A program made the translations under genes and the position numbers. The notes under the pieces were generated by a model. The model worked only from the letters and a program-made list of their open reading frames with translations. It was not told the origin of the DNA and ran no database searches. Below, in pieces: positions 26,426 through 35,923 of a stretch of 64,000 nt of DNA; the first letter of the stretch is position 1, and each line of letters begins with the position of its first letter. This DNA comes from Pseudomonadota bacterium (GTDB lineage: Bacteria; Myxococcota_A; UBA796; CAJQPC01). Location of the stretch: the NCBI GenBank assembly GCA_024228935.1, contig JAAESX010000025.1, positions 1 through 64,000 on the forward strand, given 5' to 3'.

Positions 26426-28306
26426 GTGCTGACCCTCCCCTTCCTGCTCGCCGCTCCGGCCCTGGCCGACGACCCACTCACCGACATCTGGCGCCACGAG
26501 CTGGAGCGCCGGCCTGCCGCCGGGCTGGTCGTCCACACGACCCACGCCGATCCCGCCATCCGCAGCCGCGCCGCCTTGGCGATGGGCCGGACCCACGACG
26601 AGGGAGCGCTGGAGCCGCTGTCGCTCCTGCTCGCCGACATGGACGCCGAGGTGCGCGCCACCGCGGCGTTCGCGCTGGGGCTGACCGAGGGTGGCGACGC
26701 CCCGATCCGCATCGCGCTGACCCACGAGGAGGAGCCCCAGGTCCGCGAGCAGCTGTACTTCGCGCTCGGACTGCAGCCCTCGGCCGACAGCATCCCCGTC
26801 CTGGTCGACGGGCTCGAGCGCACCCCGGCCGAGGCTCGCGGCGCCGCCGTGGCCCTGGGGAAGCTGGCCCGAGCCGAGCTCGAGGGCATCGAGGACGCCG
26901 TCGTCATCGAGGCGCTCGCCGCCCAGTTGGCTCGCCTCGACCCGGACGCCCGACGAGCCGCCGCGTTCGCCCTGGGTCGTATGTCCCCCGACCAGCTGCC
27001 CGTCGCCGTCCGCGACGACCTGAAGGCCCGTGCGGACACCGACCGGGACCCGACGGTCCGCGCCTACCTGGTGCGCGCGCTGGTCCCGACGAGCGATGCC
27101 TCCCTGCTCGCCGCTGCAGCGGACGACGTCGACGTGGGCGTTCGCGTCGCGGCGGCCCGGGGGCTCGCGAAGATCGAGGCGACCGAGGTGGCAACCTCGC
27201 TCCTGGCGGATGGCAACACCCACGTGCGCGTCGCCGCGCTGCAGGCGCTGGGCGGAGCCGAGTGGACCGGGGCCGCCGACCTCGCTCGCCCCTCGCTGGA
27301 GTCGGAAGACATCACAGTCCGGGCCGCCGCTGTCTCCAGCCTGGCCGCCGTGGGCGAGACCGAGCACCTGCGGGAGTCCCTGAAGCCCGACCAGCCCCTC
27401 GACATCCAGGTCGCCGCCACGGGCGCGCTCGACGACGTCAACCAGCTGACCCGACTCGCCATCCGCGGCGAGAGTGCCCGCATCCGCACCGCCGCTGCGG
27501 GGCGCCTCATGGAGGTCTCGGCCAACGCCACCACCGGGGCTGCCCTGCTCGCCAGCTCGGACAGCGCCGTCGTGGGGGTCGGCCTCGGCCTTCTCGCCGA
27601 AGACCCCGACACGAGCCACCTGCCGGCCGTCCTCGAGGTGCTCGCCCCCGCGACGGACCCCGACGTACAGCGCGAGGGCATGAAGGCGCTTCTGGCCCTC
27701 CTCCCCGACGTCCGCGACGTCCCCGGGAGCGCCAACGCCATCGTCGCCCGCGGCCAGGCCAGCCCCTCGGCCTCGATCCGTGCGGCGGCCGTTCCCGTTG
27801 CCGAGCTGCTCGGTCTCCCCGCGGTCGAGCCGTGGGCGATGGACCTGCCCGACCTCGCCGAGGTCCAGGAGATCCGGATGGCCCGCATCCTCACCGACCA
27901 GGGTGAGCTCCGGGTGCTGCTGCGGCCGGACGTGGCGCCGTACACCGTGCACAACTTCGCGAAGCTCGCCGAGGACGACTTCTTCGACGGCGGGGCCTTC
28001 CATCGCGTGGTGCCGGACTTCGTGGTCCAGGACGGCTGCCCGCGCGGGGACGGCTGGGGAGGCCCGGCCTGGTCGATCCCGGACGAGCTCTCGCCGCTCT
28101 CCTACGACGAAGGCGTCCTCGGAATGGCTCTGTCCGGGCCGGACACGGGCGGCAGCCAGTGGTTCCTGACCCTGTCGCCGCAGCCCCACCTCGACGCGGT
28201 CTACACCGTGTTCGGCGAGCTCACGCTGGGCTCGGGCACGATGCAGTCCATCCAGCAGGGAGCTCTCATCGAAGACATCGTCATCGAGCGCGTGCCCGTC
28301 CGCTGA
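26426..28306 (+). CDS. Exported HEAT-repeat protein with C-terminal cyclophilin-type peptidyl-prolyl isomerase domain
   Basis: After a short leader (MLTLPFLLAAPALA) there are roughly 440 residues of HEAT-like alpha-helical repeats, for example PAIRSRAALAMGRTHDEG and AEVRATAAFALGLTEGG at about 30-residue spacing. The last 155 residues are a cyclophilin domain with FHRVVPDFVVQDGCPRGDGW, GVLGMALSGPDTGGSQWF and VFGELTLGSG. The Arg of FHRVVPDF corresponds to the catalytic arginine. The combination suggests a periplasmic folding factor whose solenoid recruits clients. The GTG start has no SD sequence. The FemAB-like gene follows after one base. Confidence 0.85.
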   Translation: MLTLPFLLAAPALADDPLTDIWRHELERRPAAGLVVHTTHADPAIRSRAALAMGRTHDEGALEPLSLLLADMDAEVRATAAFALGLTEGGDAPIRIALTHEEEPQVREQLYFALGLQPSADSIPVLVDGLERTPAEARGAAVALGKLARAELEGIEDAVVIEALAAQLARLDPDARRAAAFALGRMSPDQLPVAVRDDLKARADTDRDPTVRAYLVRALVPTSDASLLAAAADDVDVGVRVAAARGLAKIEATEVATSLLADGNTHVRVAALQALGGAEWTGAADLARPSLESEDITVRAAAVSSLAAVGETEHLRESLKPDQPLDIQVAATGALDDVNQLTRLAIRGESARIRTAAAGRLMEVSANATTGAALLASSDSAVVGVGLGLLAEDPDTSHLPAVLEVLAPATDPDVQREGMKALLALLPDVRDVPGSANAIVARGQASPSASIRAAAVPVAELLGLPAVEPWAMDLPDLAEVQEIRMARILTDQGELRVLLRPDVAPYTVHNFAKLAEDDFFDGGAFHRVVPDFVVQDGCPRGDGWGGPAWSIPDELSPLSYDEGVLGMALSGPDTGGSQWFLTLSPQPHLDAVYTVFGELTLGSGTMQSIQQGALIEDIVIERVPVR

Positions 28307-28307
28307 C

Positions 28308-29426
28308 GTGCCGAGCATCCGCGTCCACACGGCGCTCTCCGAGATCCCGCGCGCGGCCTGGAACGCGCTCCTGAGCGAGAACGCCTCGGCGTTCCTCGAC
28401 TGGGAGTGGCTCGAAGGGCTCGAAGAGACCGGCTGCGTCGGCCCCGATGCCGGCTGGCATCCGCACCACGTGGCCGTCTACGAAGACGAGCGGCTCGTCG
28501 CAGCAGCGCCCGCCTATGTGAAGACCAACTCGATGGGCGAGTTCGTCTACGACTGGTCCTGGGCGCACGCGGCCCGCCAGATGGGCAAGAACTACTACCC
28601 GAAGCTCATCGTCGGCGTGCCCTTCACGCCGGTCACCGGCCAGCGCCTGCTCGTGGCCGACGACTACCCCCGCGATGTCGGCATCCGGGCACTGGTGGCC
28701 GGCTTCCAGGAGATCGCCCGCCAGCTCCCCTGCCACGGCATCCACATCCTGTTCAACCAGGAGACCGAGGCCCAGGAGCTCGAGGGCGTCGGCGCGGCGA
28801 CCCGTCTCCAGTTCCAGTTCCACTGGGAGAACCGGGAGTACGCCGACTTCGAGGGCTTCCTCGCCTCGCTGAGAAGCAAGCGACGCGGCGAGATCCGTCG
28901 CGAGAGGCGCCGCCTGGGCGAGTCCGGGGTGCGGGTCCACGTGCGTGAGGGGGCCGGCATCACATCGGCGGACCTGGCCGTGATGCAGGGCTTCTACCAG
29001 GAGGCCTGCCGGAAGTTCGGTGGTCGCGCCTACCTGAACCCCGACTTCTGGGAGCTGCTGCCCGACCGGATGGGCAGCAGACTGCACCTGGTCCAGGCGC
29101 TGGACGGCGACAAGCCCATCGCCGGGACGCTGAACATCCAGAAGGGCAACCGGCTGTACGGCCGGTACTGGGGCTGCTCCGAGGAGCGGAAGTACCTGCA
29201 CTTCGAGGTCGCCTACTACACCGCCGTGGAGCACTGCATCGAGCGCGGGCTCGAGGTCTTCGAGCCGGGACACGGTGGCGGGCACAAGTACGTGCGGGGG
29301 TTCCAGCCGACGCTGTGCCACAGCAGCCACTGGCTCATGGACCCGGCGTTCGACCGCGCGATTCGCGACTTCCTGGGGCGCGAGTCCGACGCGGTCCGCG
29401 AGCGCGTCGCGGAGCTCAGTCGCTGA
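28308..29426 (+). CDS. FemAB-like/GNAT acyltransferase, PF04339 type
   Basis: The 372 residues match the family once called DUF482, annotated as peptidoglycan biosynthesis/recognition proteins. They contain FLDWEWLEGLEETGCVG near the N-terminus, MGEFVYDWSWAHAA, a basic helix RSKRRGEIRRERRRL, and the conserved end FEPGHGGGHKYVRGFQP. The fold is GNAT-like with two halves. The donor and acceptor are unknown. The GTG at 28308 is one base after the upstream stop; the 3' end overlaps convergent plsX by 11 bases. Confidence 0.85.
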   Translation: MPSIRVHTALSEIPRAAWNALLSENASAFLDWEWLEGLEETGCVGPDAGWHPHHVAVYEDERLVAAAPAYVKTNSMGEFVYDWSWAHAARQMGKNYYPKLIVGVPFTPVTGQRLLVADDYPRDVGIRALVAGFQEIARQLPCHGIHILFNQETEAQELEGVGAATRLQFQFHWENREYADFEGFLASLRSKRRGEIRRERRRLGESGVRVHVREGAGITSADLAVMQGFYQEACRKFGGRAYLNPDFWELLPDRMGSRLHLVQALDGDKPIAGTLNIQKGNRLYGRYWGCSEERKYLHFEVAYYTAVEHCIERGLEVFEPGHGGGHKYVRGFQPTLCHSSHWLMDPAFDRAIRDFLGRESDAVRERVAELSR

Positions 29427-30435
29427 GTCCGCGGGCGATCTCCCCCGCCAGGTCCCGTCGGACCGCCTTCGCCGCGACCTTCAACGCGTTCCTCACCGCC
29501 CGGGCATTGCTTCGTCCATGGGCCTTGATGACCACGTGGTCGAAGCCGAGGACCGGGGCGCCGCCGTACTGCTTCCAGTCGGTCATCGTTCGGATCTGTC
29601 GCAGCCCCTGGCTCAGCATCGTCAGGCCGACCTTCCACACGAACTTCCGGGCGTAGGCGTCGCGCGCGATGTCGCTGACGACCTCGGACACCCCCTCGAG
29701 CATCTTGAGGACGACGTTTCCGAGGAAGCCCTCGCAGACGATGACGTCGACGGTTCCGCGGGGAATGTCGAGCCCCTCGACGTTGCCCTGGAAGTTGACC
29801 CCCGGCATCTCGAGCAGCCGCTGGTGGGCCTCGACGATGGCCGGCGTGCCCTTGCTCGCTTCGGTCCCGTTGCTCAGGAGCGCGACCTTCGGCTGGCCGA
29901 TGTCCGAGACGATGCGCGAGTACGCGCTGCCCATGACGGCGAACCCGACCAGGTCCTCGGCCGAGCAGTTGAGCGTCGCGCCGACGTCCAGCATCAGAGC
30001 GAACGGGTCGTCGCGCGGTCCGTGGCGAAGCTCGGTCGGGTAGACCGCGGCGAGCGCTGCGCGTCGGATCCCGGGGAGCCGCTCGAACGTCCGGGCGGCG
30101 GCGAGGACGACCCCGCCTGTGCTCCCCGCGCTGACCAGCGCGTCGGCCTGCCCCTGCTTCACGAGGCTGGCGGCGACCAGCACGCTGGCGTCCAGCTTCG
30201 CGTCCAGCTCCTCGTTCGGCTTCTTCCCCATGCCCACGACCTGGCTGGCGTGCACGACCGCGATTCGCGAGGCGTCGTACCGCTGCTCGGCGAGCAGCGT
30301 CGAGAGCTGGGGTTCGTCCCCCACCAAGAGGACGTGCACGTCGACGTCCTCGCGAGAGAGCTGGGCCACGCCCTCGACCACCGCCGCGGGCCCGGCGTCC
30401 GAGCCCATCGCGTCCAGCGCCACTGTCACGCTCAT
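29416..30435 (-). CDS. plsX: Phosphate acyltransferase PlsX
   Basis: PlsX turns acyl-ACP into acyl phosphate, the donor for PlsY in phospholipid synthesis. The N-terminal VALDAMGSDAGP, the central ALVSAGSTGGVVLAA, MLDVGATLNCSAEDL, and GAPVLGFDHVVIKAHGRSNA are all family signatures. The length of 339 is normal. The ATG overlaps the stop of the preceding secreted-protein gene (TGATG). Genes often beside plsX (rpmF, fabH, fabD) are absent. Confidence 0.96.
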   Translation of the reverse strand: MSVTVALDAMGSDAGPAAVVEGVAQLSREDVDVHVLLVGDEPQLSTLLAEQRYDASRIAVVHASQVVGMGKKPNEELDAKLDASVLVAASLVKQGQADALVSAGSTGGVVLAAARTFERLPGIRRAALAAVYPTELRHGPRDDPFALMLDVGATLNCSAEDLVGFAVMGSAYSRIVSDIGQPKVALLSNGTEASKGTPAIVEAHQRLLEMPGVNFQGNVEGLDIPRGTVDVIVCEGFLGNVVLKMLEGVSEVVSDIARDAYARKFVWKVGLTMLSQGLRQIRTMTDWKQYGGAPVLGFDHVVIKAHGRSNARAVRNALKVAAKAVRRDLAGEIARGLSD

Positions 30436-31964
30436 CAGCGCACCTCCTCGGGGGTCACCCGAGACGGTCGCCCGCCCGGTCCCATCACGGTGATGGCGTG
30501 CCGGCCATCCCCGTCTTCGTCACAGACCGATCGAGCCGAGTAGCCATCGCCCGTCAGCTGGACCTCGTACCGGCACGTCGTGGCCATCGGACCGACCCCC
30601 AGGCCCGGGATGCCCGCCCATGGCACGGCCTCGCCGTCGAGCGCGTCCAGCTCGCGGGGCCCGCCGGCGTACGGCAGGTACAGGTCGGTCTCCGCGCGAT
30701 GGGTCTCTTCGGCGGTCGCGATGGTCATCAGGACCGACAGCGCCTCGGTCGAGGGAGGCGAGCCGATGGGATCCGCCGGGGCGTCGGGCCAGAAGGCGTC
30801 CGCCGCGGCCACGCCCACGCCCACCGCGTGCACCCGGGCCTCGGCGAAGTCGGTCGGCACGCCGATCTGGAAGTCGAACGCCTGGTCCAGCGCCATCACC
30901 CCCATCGCCTCGAGCATGCCGGGCGGTGGATCGACCGAGCCAACGAGCCCGGGAGCGGATGGCGAGGGGTGCTCGGCCAGCGCCAGGGGGGCGGTCGGGT
31001 CGCGCGCATCGCGGGCCAGCGTGGCGTCATTGGAGAGCACCAGCCCCGCACCGACCGCGGTCAGCCAGATGGGTCCGACCTCGGTCTCGAGCTGCAGGAC
31101 GCCGTCTGCGACGCCCACCGCCTCGTCCGCCCGAGCCGCCCGCCGCACGAGCCGACGAGCGATGCGGGCGCTGCCGACAGGCGCCAGGAGCACGACCTGC
31201 TCGCTCATCCAGACCGCGACCTCGAGGCCCGGTTCGACGTCGACGCCGCTCGCCGAGAGCATCGCTCCGAGCATCTGTCCCCCACCGGGCGTGCCTGCGG
31301 GCGCATCGACCGAGAGCAGAGCCTCGACGTCCAGGTTGGCGCGAGCCACCAGCAGCGGCTTCGTCCGGGTGCGCAGCTGGGGGGGACCCGTCTCGAAGTG
31401 CTCGATTGGGAGAATCGGCGGCGGCGGCAGGATCAAGTCCACGCTGTCGGTGGTCCCGAACGCCACGCCGAGCGCCCGGTCCGTCCGGACGAACGCGCAT
31501 CGGTCCTCGGGCACACGCTCGGCGAGGAAGCGCACGTCCAGATCATCGGTCGGCAGCCCTCCCCGCGCACGGCCGCTCACGACGATCCAGGCCCGGTCGT
31601 CGGCCAGCTCGACCCGCGCCACACGTCCGTCCGCCAGCCGGTAGACCCCGTCGCTCTCGATGGCCCCTGGGAACAGGCGGGGAAGGAAGGCCTCGAACAC
31701 ATCGGGCTCGGAGAGGCCCACGGACAGCGAGCGGTCCCCGTCCGCCCCCACGATCGCGTAGGTGACCGGCGCCACCCGGTCGGTCCCCAGGAAGTCCTGC
31801 GGGGCGCCGATCGCCGTTCCGAGCGGGTTGGCGTCGTCGAAGACCTGCGCCCAGAGGTCCAGCGAAGCGCACATGCCGGCCTGATGCACGGCGGTGCCCG
31901 CCGCTTCGTACACCGAGACGAGCTCCTCGCCGGCGTACGTCAGGGAGAGGAGCGAGAGCCACAC
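30435..31964 (-). CDS. Exported protein of unknown function with a pilin-like C-terminal tail
   Basis: The 509 residues begin MWLSLLSLTYAGEEL (GTG start), a short uncharged leader. Most of the protein is alternating beta-like and Ala-rich segments with no family I recognise; repeated pieces such as RVARVELADDRAWIVVSG suggest surface-exposed beta structure. The last 45 residues (TTCRYEVQLTGDGY, then ARSVCDEDGDG) resemble the disulfide-bonded, Asp/Gly-rich tail of myxobacterial type IV pilins. The N-terminus is not a prepilin signal. Function unknown; it is translationally coupled to plsX. Confidence 0.6.
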   Translation of the reverse strand: MWLSLLSLTYAGEELVSVYEAAGTAVHQAGMCASLDLWAQVFDDANPLGTAIGAPQDFLGTDRVAPVTYAIVGADGDRSLSVGLSEPDVFEAFLPRLFPGAIESDGVYRLADGRVARVELADDRAWIVVSGRARGGLPTDDLDVRFLAERVPEDRCAFVRTDRALGVAFGTTDSVDLILPPPPILPIEHFETGPPQLRTRTKPLLVARANLDVEALLSVDAPAGTPGGGQMLGAMLSASGVDVEPGLEVAVWMSEQVVLLAPVGSARIARRLVRRAARADEAVGVADGVLQLETEVGPIWLTAVGAGLVLSNDATLARDARDPTAPLALAEHPSPSAPGLVGSVDPPPGMLEAMGVMALDQAFDFQIGVPTDFAEARVHAVGVGVAAADAFWPDAPADPIGSPPSTEALSVLMTIATAEETHRAETDLYLPYAGGPRELDALDGEAVPWAGIPGLGVGPMATTCRYEVQLTGDGYSARSVCDEDGDGRHAITVMGPGGRPSRVTPEEVR

Positions 31965-31973
31965 GGCGAGAGC

Positions 31974-32741
31974 TTACGCCTCGGTGGCTTCGGCCTCGGT
32001 CGTCTCGCCCTCTTCCTCTTCCTGCGTCGGCAGGAGGATGTACCCGCTGCGCAGGTCGCCGAGGAATGCGCAGGCCTTCGGGCCGCGCAGGTCGAGGAAT
32101 CCAGCGATGTAGCCGGAGAGCACGGCGTCCAGCTTGCCCTCGAGCTCGCCGAGGCGGCTGCCGTTCAGCGAGCCGAGGTCGACGTTCATCAGCTCCTCGA
32201 GGGCGTCGCCGTCCTCGAGCTCCGGGTTGCAGAACGGGAGCTTCCCGTAGATGAGCTCGCGGTAGCGGTTCGCCGCGTCCTTGCGTGCACCGATGGGGCC
32301 CGACTTGATGCGCAGCGGCCGGTCGAGCTCGAACATCAGGATCTGGGCCGCCTGGGACGCCGTCTCGATGACGCGGTCCGCCTCCGCCTGCGGGTCCGGG
32401 TCGAAGCCCATCCGCTGGAGCGCGCGACCGATGGTGCGCGGGTGGCTGGTGTTCACCGTGTTCGCCGCGTACTCGTCGACGTAGAAGCGGCCGAAGTGGT
32501 GCGCGAGCTGCTCGTCGACCGGGCGACGACCGCCCGAGTTCTCGACGATGATCGGCGCGTTCACGGCCAGGATGCAGCCGCCGCGACCGCGATTGCGGGC
32601 GACCCAGCCGAGCACGTCTTCATGGGCGCGGAGATGCGCTGTCGAGACCAGGTGGATCCCGCCGTCTTCGCTGGGCTCCAGCACGGCCCCAGCCGATGAG
32701 GAGCGGGGGGCCCAGGCAAGATCGAGTCCGAGGTAGCGCAA
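31974..32741 (-). CDS. DUF429-family protein (RNase H-like fold)
   Basis: The protein starts LRYLGLDLAW, the usual first strand of DUF429 proteins with its Asp. It continues with CILAVNAPIIVEN, RPVDEQLAHHFG and NTVNTSHPRTIGRALQRMGF, and ends in an acidic tail rich in Glu and Thr. I choose the TTG at 32741 because GGAGAG lies seven bases before it and no ATG or GTG in frame is suitable, giving 255 residues. DUF429 is predicted to be nuclease-like but no activity is established. It lies between the kinase and the exported protein. Confidence 0.75.
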   Translation of the reverse strand: MRYLGLDLAWAPRSSSAGAVLEPSEDGGIHLVSTAHLRAHEDVLGWVARNRGRGGCILAVNAPIIVENSGGRRPVDEQLAHHFGRFYVDEYAANTVNTSHPRTIGRALQRMGFDPDPQAEADRVIETASQAAQILMFELDRPLRIKSGPIGARKDAANRYRELIYGKLPFCNPELEDGDALEELMNVDLGSLNGSRLGELEGKLDAVLSGYIAGFLDLRGPKACAFLGDLRSGYILLPTQEEEEGETTEAEATEA

Positions 32742-32769
32742 GTCTTCACTCTCCGATTGGCCGGGACCC

Positions 32770-35700
32770 CTAACCCATCCGCGCGGGGACGCCTGTCGAT
32801 GCGCCGAGCGCCCACCGGACGTCCTTCCGGTTCTCGAACAGCTGGAGCAGCTCGCCCGATGCCGAGGCCCGGACGCGCTCGACCTGCGCGGCCGCCAGAC
32901 GGCGCGGCCCCTCGCCTCCCGCCGTGTGCAGCGTCTCGATGTAGAGAAAGACGTCGGACATCTGTCCGGCCTCGGCGACAGCGGCGTCCAGGATCGCGGC
33001 GTCGCCCAGCTTGCCGGCCTCGAGCATAAGCCGCACGAGCGCTCGACGCTCTCCCGCCGCATCCAGTGCACGCACCGCCTCGTTCAGGCCGTCCGGTCGC
33101 CCACGCAGGACCGCCACCAGCCCTCGGAACGCCGCGCGGCGCGAGGTCCAGCCGACCTGCTCGGCCAGCTCGAGGACACGGTTCGCCGCGGCCAGGGCCG
33201 AGGACCGGTCGTCTGTCGCGAGTCGGCAGGCGACGCGGGTCTCGAGCCAGAGGGTGCGGCTCTGGGCGGAGGCATCCGCGCTGCCGGCCAGCCAGTGCCG
33301 CTCGAGCAAGGCGTGGGCGCTCGCGGGGTCGCCCACCGCCAGGAGCACACGGGCGCGCGCGACGCCCAGCAGTGCCGTCGGGAACGGACTGTCCGCCAAC
33401 AGCGGCGCCGCGGTCTGGATGACCTGGTCGGCCTCGTCCAGATGACCGACGCGCAGAAGGCACTCCGAGAGCTCGTAGGAGGACATCGCCAGGCGCGGCC
33501 CGGGAGCGTTCCGACGCAGCCACGCCGACTCCTGACGCAGGTGCCGCATCGCGTCGCCCAGGCGGCTCACCTGCGCGTAGATGCAGCCGATGCCGCCGTG
33601 CGCCCGCGCAGCGAGCTCGCGCTCCTCGGCCGCCAGCGCCTGACCCGCAACCTGCCGGTAGTCCATCGCCGCCTTTCGACGGTCGCCCAGCAGCGCATGG
33701 CAGCTGGCCCGCACGAGGAGCGCGCGAGCAGCCAGTCGGCCATCTCGTCCACGGACCACCGAGTCACACCGGTCGACCGCCCGACTGAGCTCTCCACGAT
33801 GGCGCCAGGCGCGCGCCTGCTCGATGTCCACGCCGAACACTAGCTCGACCAGCCCCTGGTCGACGCCCAGCGTCCGAGCCGCGGCGAGCGCCTCGAGCGC
33901 AGAGGCCGCGCGTCCCAGATGGAGCAGCGCCTGACCACGGGCGAGCGCCGCTCGGGCGGCGTCCTCGGGAGCGAGCCGGCCACCCAGGCTGGCCTTCAGC
34001 AGGACCCCGAGCGCATCCGACGATCGAGCGTTCGCCACGAGCCGTTCGGCCAGCAGCACCATCTCCCTGCCCGCTCGCCCTCGCGGTGCGGCGTGAGCGC
34101 GGTGCCAGTCCGACCTGTCCGCAGCCCAGGGCTCGGATCGATCGGCGAGCTCTCCAGCCAGCAAGGCGTGGAGCTCGTGGACCCGGACGTCCCCGGCCTC
34201 GCGCAGGAGCACCGCGGCGAGCGCAGCCCGACGGATGCCGATGAAGCCGTCCTCACGAACGACCAGCCAGGCCTGCTCCAGCCGATGCGGGACGAGGTGG
34301 TCCGTCAGCCCGGCGAACTCGAGCGCCAGGTCCTCGGGGAGCGGCGTCCGACCGACGGCCAGGAGCTCCAGCAGCCGGCGCTCGTCCAGTCCGAGCCGGT
34401 CGAGCCGCCTTCGGAACAGTCGGGCCATCGAGCTGTCCTGACGCATCCGCGCGGTCGGGGCCATCGTCCAGACCGGATCGCCCCCCTCGGTGGATCCATC
34501 GCAGCGCAGCACCCCTCGCTCGACGAAGTCCCGGAGCGTGAGGACAACCGCCCCCGGCAGCCCGCCGGTGAACGCATGCAGCCGTTGAGCCTGTCCAGGG
34601 GGGGTGCGTCGGGTACCCAGCATGCCCGTCAGCAGCGTCGCGACCTCGCCCGGCCGCAGGTCGCGCAGCGTGATGACGTGCCCACCGACGCCGGCGACCT
34701 TCCGATCGGCCGTCAGCAGCACGCCGAGCCCCGTCCGCTCGAGGATCGACGCCAGACGGCGCCGCAGCTTCGGATGGCTTGCATCCGCGCGCTCGACGAT
34801 GAGCAGCCCCCCTCGTTCTTGGAGCGCGTCCACCAGCTCGTCGTCCGACAGTCCCAGAGCCCCAATGGCCCGCTGGAGGCTCCGCAGCGGTGCCTCCGTC
34901 GGCGCACCCGCGACACACCGGATGGCCACGACCGGCAGCTCCCGACGCTCGGCCAGCGACCAGGCCTCGCGCGCGATGCGACCGAGTCCCATGCCCGGCT
35001 CGCCCACCACCTGCAGCAGCCCGCCCGCGTCGAGGACGGCGTCCAGCGCACCGACCACCGCCTGCCGGCCGACCAGCGGCGCCCCCCGCAGGCTGCGTCC
35101 GTCGTCGATGTGGCCGGTCAGGATGGCCCGAGCGAGCGTGGCCGACTGCGGTCGGGAGGCCGGGTCCCGAGCCATCAGGCGCGAGATGAGCTCGGAAAGG
35201 CGCGGGGACGCGGTGTCCGGCAGGTCCTTGCGCTCGCCGCGCGTGTGGGCCTTGAGGTAGGCCGCGGGTCCCCTCGCCTTGTACGGCCTCGCCCCCGCCA
35301 GGCACTCGAACAGCGTCACTCCCAGGGCGTACAGATCGGCGCGGGCGTCACTCCCGGCACCGGCGATCTGCTCGGGGGCCATGTAGGCGTAGGTGCCCAG
35401 GACGTCGCCGACCTGCGCGTCCCCAGGGTCGCTCGGGTCCCGCGCCAGCCCCAGATCGACCAGCTTCACGCGGCCGTCGTCGCACAGGAAGATGTTGGCC
35501 GCCTTCACGTCGCGATGCACGATTCCACGAGCGTGTAGGAACGCCAGCGTGTCCAGCAGGGTCTCCGCAAGCGAGAGCACCTCGTCCTCGGAGAGCGGCC
35601 CCGTGGCCCGAAGGCGCTCGTTCAGGGCGCTCCCCTCGAGCAGCTCGAGCGCCAGGTACGGACGCTCCGTGGCGGCGATCTCGAAGCAGCCCGGAAGCCC

Positions 35701-35919
35701 CGGGTGCGCCAGACGCTGCAGCATCCGGCCCTCGCGCAGGAAGCGCTCGCGGATCCTCCCGGCCGGGTCGGAGTCGCGAAGGACCTTGAGCGCGACCCGG
35801 TCTCCGGGCGCCAGACCGAACGCCGGCTCGGCGTCCTCGGGCATCTCGGCCAGGAAGACGTCGGACAGGCCACCCGCCCCGAGCTTGCGGATCACCTGGT
35901 AGCGGCCGAACGCGATCAC
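32770..35919 (-). CDS. Ser/Thr protein kinase fused to a degenerate NTPase and TPR-like repeats
   Basis: Residues 7-270 are a eukaryotic-type kinase: GAGGLSDVF (glycine loop), Lys45 in VALK, HRDVKAANIF (135-144, catalytic Asp137), VDLGLA in place of DFG, and YMAPEQ. Residues about 285-480 resemble an AAA/STAND NTPase, but the P-loop reads GEPGMGLGR, with no lysine, and the Walker B-like GGLLIVERADA is weak. The rest, to 1049, is helical repeats. The layout is like PknK-type regulators in which NTPase and TPR parts sense signals. There is no membrane helix, so it is cytosolic. The start is a GTG at 35919 with no clear SD. Confidence 0.9.
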   Translation of the reverse strand: MIAFGRYQVIRKLGAGGLSDVFLAEMPEDAEPAFGLAPGDRVALKVLRDSDPAGRIRERFLREGRMLQRLAHPGLPGCFEIAATERPYLALELLEGSALNERLRATGPLSEDEVLSLAETLLDTLAFLHARGIVHRDVKAANIFLCDDGRVKLVDLGLARDPSDPGDAQVGDVLGTYAYMAPEQIAGAGSDARADLYALGVTLFECLAGARPYKARGPAAYLKAHTRGERKDLPDTASPRLSELISRLMARDPASRPQSATLARAILTGHIDDGRSLRGAPLVGRQAVVGALDAVLDAGGLLQVVGEPGMGLGRIAREAWSLAERRELPVVAIRCVAGAPTEAPLRSLQRAIGALGLSDDELVDALQERGGLLIVERADASHPKLRRRLASILERTGLGVLLTADRKVAGVGGHVITLRDLRPGEVATLLTGMLGTRRTPPGQAQRLHAFTGGLPGAVVLTLRDFVERGVLRCDGSTEGGDPVWTMAPTARMRQDSSMARLFRRRLDRLGLDERRLLELLAVGRTPLPEDLALEFAGLTDHLVPHRLEQAWLVVREDGFIGIRRAALAAVLLREAGDVRVHELHALLAGELADRSEPWAADRSDWHRAHAAPRGRAGREMVLLAERLVANARSSDALGVLLKASLGGRLAPEDAARAALARGQALLHLGRAASALEALAAARTLGVDQGLVELVFGVDIEQARAWRHRGELSRAVDRCDSVVRGRDGRLAARALLVRASCHALLGDRRKAAMDYRQVAGQALAAEERELAARAHGGIGCIYAQVSRLGDAMRHLRQESAWLRRNAPGPRLAMSSYELSECLLRVGHLDEADQVIQTAAPLLADSPFPTALLGVARARVLLAVGDPASAHALLERHWLAGSADASAQSRTLWLETRVACRLATDDRSSALAAANRVLELAEQVGWTSRRAAFRGLVAVLRGRPDGLNEAVRALDAAGERRALVRLMLEAGKLGDAAILDAAVAEAGQMSDVFLYIETLHTAGGEGPRRLAAAQVERVRASASGELLQLFENRKDVRWALGASTGVPARMG

Positions 35920-35923
35920 GCGA

